A stretch of DNA of 64,000 bases from Sordaria brevicollis (Eukaryota; Ascomycota; Sordariomycetes; Sordariales; Sordariaceae). This document shows positions 58,922 through 64,000 of this stretch, in pieces. Under the pieces are notes generated by a model. That model did not search any database, had not been told where the DNA came from, and was given only the letters and a program-made list of their open reading frames with translations. The translations under genes were made by a program, and so were the position numbers. The stretch covers positions 1,612,001 through 1,676,000 of the forward strand of contig JAUTDP010000010.1 in assembly GCA_033439795.1 (NCBI GenBank), read 5' to 3'. Position 1 is the stretch's first letter, and the number at the start of each line of letters is the position of its first letter.

Positions 58922-60559
58922 ATGTCTACCGTTCCAGACCCCAAAGAAGCTCTTCTAGGAGTAAACAGGTCGCAGGCTTCCCCAGCTACGCAAGGATGGG
59001 GTAGTGTCCCGTTCAATCCTGCAAAGAGCTCGTCTCTCCAGATTTTCGGACTTGTAGTCGTAGGACTCTTTACCCTTTGCGTATGGCGTCGTTACTTCTC
59101 TCCCATCAGCGACATCCCCGGCCCGTTCGCCGCCAGCTTCACTCGACTATGGCACATCAAGCGTATCCTCAACGGAAAACAAAACCTGGATCTCATCAGT
59201 CTGCACGATAAGCATGGTAGGTAATCTCTCTCTTGTGCTTTGGGAACCAAAAGAACTCACCAACTAAACTAACCAATCTTCACAGGCTACTTCGTCCGCA
59301 TAGCCCCCAATGAAGTCTCAGTCAGCCACCCCTCCGCCGTGCGCAAGATCCTCGCCGCCCCGCTTCACAAAGGGTCCTGGTACAAGGTGATCGCCTTTCC
59401 CGACGGGCGTTTCGCAAACGCCATGTCCGCCACCGACCCCGCGATCAAGAACGAGCTCTCCCGCCACCTAGCACCCGCCTACACCCTTCCCAACCTGCTT
59501 CGCTCCGAGCCCAACATCACGCAAACCTTGTCACTGCTCTTCTCCTGGCTCGACAAGCACTCCTCCTCTAACATCCCGATCGACCTCGACAAATTCTTCA
59601 CCTTCACCACCTCAGACGTGATCGGCGAAGTCCTCTTCTCCAAACCCTTCGGCTTCCTACAAGAAGGAAAAGACATCGACAACACCATCGCCAACGCCCA
59701 TCCTCAGGCCGCCTACGTCTCCATCGCCGGTTTCTTCCGCTGGTTCCATGTTGCCTTCCTCAGCAACCCGTTCATCACCTGGCTCGGAATCACGCCCTGG
59801 GGACACCTGATCAATACCGCCATGGCGGCCATCAAGGAACGACAGCAAGACCCGGATAACGCCCGCTCGAGCGACGCGCTTTCGCATTGGTTGCGTATGC
59901 TTGACCAGCATAAGGCTGAGGGGGGAAGAATGCAGGAACATGAAGTCCACAGCGCGGCGTTCAATGCTATTGCTGCTGGTAACGAGACGGTGGCGGCGGC
60001 GTTGCAGGCTTTTGTTTACTACATGATTCGGCACCCGAATGCTTGGGCGAGGGCTCGCGAAGAGATTGAGGCGGCGGGTGTGAAGGGAGAGGTTAGTTAC
60101 GCTGATGCTCAGAAACTGCCGTTTTTGCAGGCGTGTATCAAGGAGGCGTTGCGGATCTTCGGTCCGGCGTCGATGGGTCTGCCGAGAGTGGTGCCCAAGG
60201 GCGGGTTGACGATTGGTGACAGGACGTTGCCGGAAGGAACGACGGTTAGTGTGAACATTTGGGTGATTCACTATTCAAAGGAGATTTGGGGAGAGGATGC
60301 GAGCGAGTTTAACCCCGATAGGTGGTTTAGGGAAGGGGCGAGCAGCTTGGAGAAGTACTTCATTCCGTGGGGAATGGGGTATGCATCCTGCCCGGGACAG
60401 AATATTGCGAAGATTGAGCTGTCCAAGATTTGCGCCACGCTGGTGAGGGACTATGAGTTTAGACAGGTCGATCCGAAGCAGGAGTGGACGTGGAAGGCGA
60501 ACTTTACTGTTACGCCGGAGAACTGGCCTTGTTATGTTAAGAAGAGGGAGGTAGAGTGA
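58922..60559 (+). CDS. Cytochrome P450 monooxygenase
   Basis: Two exons (58922-59216, 59286-60559; 69-nt intron) give 522 residues, the normal size for a fungal microsomal P450. An N-terminal anchor (about residues 40-57, SLQIFGLVVVGLFTLCVW) is followed by the Pro hinge ISDIPGPFAA. The I-helix oxygen-activation motif is AGNET, the K-helix ExxR is Glu385-Arg388 (EALR), and FNPDRWF is the PERF-like motif. The haem loop reads PWGMGYASCPGQNIA with ligand Cys467. Trp replaces the usual Phe and Ala replaces the usual Arg two residues before Cys, a variant seen in pisatin-demethylase-like fungal P450s. The substrate is unknown. The exon join restores HDKHGYFVRIAPNEVSVS, a standard P450 sequence. Confidence 0.93.
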
Positions 60560-61073
60560 GCTGTAGCTCGAGGTTTGATCGGGTCTGTTCAGGATTCTCT
60601 CGCCTCTGTATCAAATAGATCAGTGAAGCGAATAATCTCATAACCCATTTTCTTCAACCAATGTCAAACATGTGCGAAGACTGACACACAAAAAACGACG
60701 AGCGCTCGCGGAAAGCCTCCACTGCTGGGAAATGATGGAGTTAAGGGCTTGCTCGATGATGCTCGTTGACCTAGAAGTATGGGTGTAGTCGCAATCCACC
60801 CGATGAAAGCGATTCCTTTGCTAGAAAGGTATAGATAGTAAGTTCAGTCAAGTTTTCGGAAAGTAGCCCATGGCCCAGTAGCTCGCAAATTCGTTTATCG
60901 TCAAGTACAGTGACATGTCGAACTTGTACGAACGTCGTGAAAGGAGTCAAGTCGTATGGGCTGTCTAACTTGCAAAAGAAAGAGGGTAAGATTCATGTCT
61001 ATGCATTTCTATACCGCACTCACTAGAAATCAAAACGCTCGCTCCGTCCTCATGATTTTCTGGCCGAAGTTTC
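60560..61073. other. Intergenic, between P450 and epimerase
   Basis: About 0.5 kb between two convergent genes. It contains a short coding fossil resembling the start of a Zn2Cys6 regulator at 60956-60985, listed separately. Confidence 0.5.
60956..60985 (+). pseudogene. Fossil of a Zn2Cys6 transcription factor start
   Basis: Ten codons read M-G-C-L-T-C-K-R-K-R and are followed at once by a good splice donor (GTAAGA). This is the first half of the Zn(II)2Cys6 binuclear cluster, C-x2-C-K-R-K-R, and many such genes have an intron right after it. No second half (VKCDE...C-x-x-C) follows before the epimerase gene on the opposite strand, so only a remnant can be present. Ten residues could match by chance. 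Confidence 0.35.
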
Positions 61074-62031
61074 TTATAGCTTGCCGTTCCTCTTCTCAAC
61101 GGCTTCACGAAGTTTCGCAATAACCTCGGCGGGATCCTGGGCACCGAAGACAGCGCTTCCAGCGACAATGACGTTCGCACCCGCATCGGCTGCCTGGTCG
61201 ATGGTGGCGGGTCCGAGACCGCCGTCGACTTCGATGTTCAGCTCGGGATACTTCTTTCTGAGCGCCTCAACCTTGGGAAGCTCGGAAGCCATGAACTTTT
61301 GTCCGCCGAAGCCGGGCTCGACCGTCATGATCAGGACCATCTGTCACATTGGTGTTTAGTATTGCACTTTACCCTTTTCATTCTCCAACTTCTTCGATCA
61401 TGTCTATGACACCTATCCAGCACGATCACATAACCTAGGAAAGGGAATGGCAAGGGTAAACTCACATCAGGTCTCTCCTTAGGGTCCTCAGACTCCAAGA
61501 TTTCCCAGAGGACATCGACCGAAGTCGCGGGCTTGAGAGCAATACCAGCCAACATGCCCTGGTCGTGGATATACTTGATCAGCTCCTTCGGGTTGGTCTT
61601 CTCATCCGACCTAGCCTCAGGAGACTCAGCAGCCGTCGAGGAAGCAGCCTCGTAGTGGAAGCAGTACAGATCGCAACCGGCCTTCTTGAACTCCTTGACC
61701 CATTTCTTGGGCTCGGCGATCATCATGTGGCAGTCGAAGGTGCCCTTGCCGTAGTCCTCGGTGGGCTTCTCGACGTGGCCGCGGATCTTGGCGACAATGG
61801 GAGGGCCCCAGGTCAGGTTGGGCACGAAGTGGCCATCCCTGTTGGTTCATGTTAATCAATGTTCTCTTTCTCGTGGATGAGAGGAAAGTGAGATTTGATA
61901 AGCGTTTTATCTTACATGATATCGACATGGAGCCAGTCGGCGCCCTGGCCGATGGTCTTTGAGCAGTCATGGCCGAGGTTGGCAAAGTCGGCCGAGAGAA
62001 TGGAGGGAGCAATGATTGCCTTGGGAGCCAT
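61074..62031 (-). CDS. RPE1: Ribulose-phosphate 3-epimerase
   Basis: This enzyme interconverts D-ribulose 5-phosphate and D-xylulose 5-phosphate in the cytosolic non-oxidative pentose phosphate pathway. Three exons (62031-61916, 61838-61466, 61340-61074; introns 77 and 125 nt) give 251 residues. The TIM-barrel signatures are all present: [15 protein letters not shown] at the start, [20 protein letters not shown] (metal-binding His and catalytic Asp, split by intron 1), [32 protein letters not shown], and [29 protein letters not shown], which holds the second catalytic Asp and the phosphate-binding loop. Relative to short bacterial enzymes there is a small insertion around residues 95-110 ([17 protein letters not shown]), common in fungi. 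The start Met at 62031 precedes APKAIIAPS, as in the family. Confidence 0.95.
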
Positions 62032-62608
62032 TGTGAAATGTGGTTTTGTGATCACGAGTTATCTTTGTTGTTTTGTTGAAGATCAGACAATGAAATATCA
62101 CGATTGGGATTGAGATGGATGACTCTGCCAATTGGATGCAAGTCTATTCCTACCTTGACCTAGCGGGACGGGACGGGATGGGGCTGAGGGTACGGTCTTT
62201 CCACATCCACATGGCGGAAGAGGGGGACCGTTGTTCGCCGACCCGGCCGGTTCTATCCCGACGATAGTGGGGCTAAACGGAAGAGAAGCGGGGATAGCAT
62301 TGCTTGGCAATGACGACAGCGGGGAAGCCAGCGACGTGCCTGCCAGCTGGCCGCTGAATGGGATCGACCGACGGGCCCAGTTGCCGTTGACATCAGTGGA
62401 ATCCCAACTGAACCACCCCCAACAAAATTGTTAGCGAGCGCCGGGGTGCCTTCTCGGCTGTAGGTATCGAACGAGAGCTTCAATGAATTGTCTCCCAGGG
62501 CATCCAATGTGATTGCAGTGGCGTGCTTTTTCTACAAGAACACCATCTCATCCCAGAATCTCTCATCGAGATAATAAAGGAACATCAACACCCACCTCAT
62601 TTCTGAAT
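62032..62608. other. Divergent promoter region
   Basis: About 0.58 kb between the epimerase start (-) and the questin-oxidase-like start (+); nothing else supported. Confidence 0.55.
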
Positions 62609-63947
62609 ATGGCGGGCTTCCTTTCATACGTTCCCCTGGTTAACAGGCTGATTGGTGGTGAAGCGCCCAGGGTTATCGACGTTCCTCGCGTTGATGTTCA
62701 AAACATCGAGACCGACGCAGACAAGCGGCCACGGACACTCAAGCACCTCTTGCGGGCTAACCATGTGAACCACTCCATCTTGTATCATGACCTTCAGTAT
62801 GACAACCATATGGCACATATCCTCTGCTCATCATACAAACTGGGCGCAGAGGCACAGCAGTTGTATGACATCTATGAGGAAGAGTCCAAGACGCTCGAAC
62901 CATGGAAGGACTCGCCTGCTGAGGTCTCCGAGGCAGACTGGAGGGATAACCTAGGTGACAGGCATTATCAGAGAGCCTACGTTGACTTCTTTGAGGATAT
63001 GATGGTCATGAAGTACAAATATGACTGGAAGCAGGTTATTGAGGAGTTTATGTTTGGAGGCAAGCAGCCGTTGATCAACGGTCTCATTTCCAGCCGTAAG
63101 TGCTTGTTCTAACCTCCGTGGTCATGTTGATCTCCGCTGACAATGGTTGTAGTTGGCCACCCTCTCATCCACTTGGGTTATGCCTTTGAGTTTGATAACC
63201 GGGAACTTGCTATCGAAGCTCTAAGCTTGTCAGCCTCAACACGCAACTACTTTCACAAGTATATCGACGACTCGGCATACACCAAGAAATCATCCTTTAG
63301 CTCCACATCGCCCTCTGAGCTCCTCAGCAAGTTAGCGAACGATAGCCGATTCGACGGCCTGTTTGACGAGGCCAAGTTCGAGAACGTGGATGCGCTCTTC
63401 GAGAACGCCGAGTTCGAGTCACTGGTGTTGGAGTACTGGAACGCCTGGGAGCTGGCCAACCCCGTCGAGCAGTTCCGCGAGTCCCAGGAAGCGGCCATTG
63501 AGCTCCTGGTTGCCTCTGTCCCACCCGGAACGCATTCTTACAACTTCTTCCTCGTCCACGTATTGACAACGAGCCATGCCGTTCGGGTGTTGCTCCCCTT
63601 TGTACCGGTCAAATTTCACATCAACCTTGTGAGACAGTGGTGGCTGCTTACACTGGCGGCCTATATCGCTGTGCTGCGTCCCAAGGTTGACCCGGATTAC
63701 ATCCCTCGGGACCTGAAGGCAAAGAGCTGGAACTATGTGGAGGACAAGGCGCTGAACGGTCGCTTTGCCAAGGATGCTCACTATGTGAAAGGTCTGTTGC
63801 TTCATTAGCACCTTTCTGATCCGATCACTTAACTAACAAGCAACAGCTATCCGATCAATCCAGGAAGCGGCAATGACTTGGGGCGATGTCCATGACCGGT
63901 TCCTCGCGGCCGCGGTTCGGTTTGCGGATGATTTCGAGGGATGGTAG
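62609..63947 (+). CDS. Questin-oxidase-like protein (PF14027 family)
   Basis: Three exons (62609-63095, 63153-63791, 63847-63947; introns 57 and 55 nt) give 408 residues. The family includes Aspergillus GedK (questin oxidase) and AflY, which perform Baeyer-Villiger-type ring opening of anthraquinones or related steps in xanthone and aflatoxin routes; many members have unknown roles. Landmarks: LLRANHVNHSILYHDLQYDNHMAHILCSSYKLGA, then DRHYQRAYVDFFEDMM, GGKQPLINGLISS joined across intron 1 to LGHPLIHLGYAFEF, and SYNFFLVHVLTTSHAVRVLLPF with RQWWLLTLAAYIAVL. Conserved His residues in NHSILYHD, GHPLIHLGYA and HVLTTSHA are likely catalytic. The last exon ends FEGW. No polyketide synthase is visible in the window, so a link to a pathway is inference. 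Confidence 0.9.
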
Positions 63948-64000
63948 TTAGAAGGCTTATGAGCTTGGACTTGGGGAGTTTGGCGATCATGGGCAGATTG

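Noticed and set aside
1..64000. CRISPR arrays, prokaryotic operons, rRNA genes including dispersed 5S, spliceosomal snRNA genes
   Set aside because: Looked for repeats with spacers and for conserved 5S, U2, U5 and U6 sequence blocks; none recognised. The window is eukaryotic.

Overview
This is a stretch of a filamentous ascomycete nuclear chromosome, most likely a sordariomycete close to Sordariales such as Neurospora, Sordaria or Podospora. The genes have short introns with GTAAGT/GTATGT-type donors, CTAAC/CTGAC branch sites and YAG acceptors. They encode fungus-typical families: Clr5-ankyrin, 2EXR, fungal rhodopsin-like, fungal P450 and questin-oxidase-like. Two AT-rich blocks are almost free of CA/TG dinucleotides, which is the mark of repeat-induced point mutation (RIP). 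I rebuilt exon structures by hand from splice signals and reading-frame continuity. The genus is an inference.

Layout. 0-7 kb: a Cys-rich orphan protein with a CaaX-like end (+), the spliceosomal Sm protein D1 (-), the V-ATPase assembly factor Pkr1 (-), and a degenerate nucleotidyltransferase-fold protein (+). 7.7-11.2 kb: a complete but RIP-killed Mutator-like element with 62-bp terminal inverted repeats and a 9-bp target duplication. 11.6-16.6 kb: an ACAD10/11-like aminoglycoside-phosphotransferase-fold kinase (+) and anaphase-promoting complex subunit 2 (-). 16.6-21.2 kb: no convincing gene. 21.2-25.4 kb: a nested insertion in which an 8-bp-TSD, hAT-like RIP relic sits inside a 314-bp TA-flanked MITE; the relic itself contains about 500 bp of un-RIPed, mitochondrial-looking sequence. 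25.4-41.2 kb: a gene desert broken only by one zinc-finger regulator gene at 32.5-33.9 kb, with two more MITE-like elements at 27.5 and 28.3 kb and an intron-containing tRNA-Ile gene at 41.3 kb.

42-64 kb is gene-rich: a Clr5-domain ankyrin protein (-), a cystathionine gamma-synthase-like PLP enzyme (+), a four-exon fungal orphan with a 29-nt microexon (-), the prolyl hydroxylase Ofd1/Tpa1 (-), a 2EXR protein (+), a seven-helix rhodopsin-like membrane protein (-), a cytochrome P450 (+), ribulose-phosphate 3-epimerase (-) and a questin-oxidase-like protein (+).

The genes are mostly independent housekeeping units: splicing, V-ATPase assembly, cell cycle, translation/oxygen sensing, pentose phosphate pathway and sulfur metabolism. 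The only hint of linked function is the P450, a fossil Zn2Cys6 start and the questin-oxidase-like gene within about 5 kb, and the epimerase gene lies between them. I found no CRISPR array, rRNA gene or clearly new multi-gene system. The most interesting signals are the layered transposon history and the un-RIPed segment in its middle.
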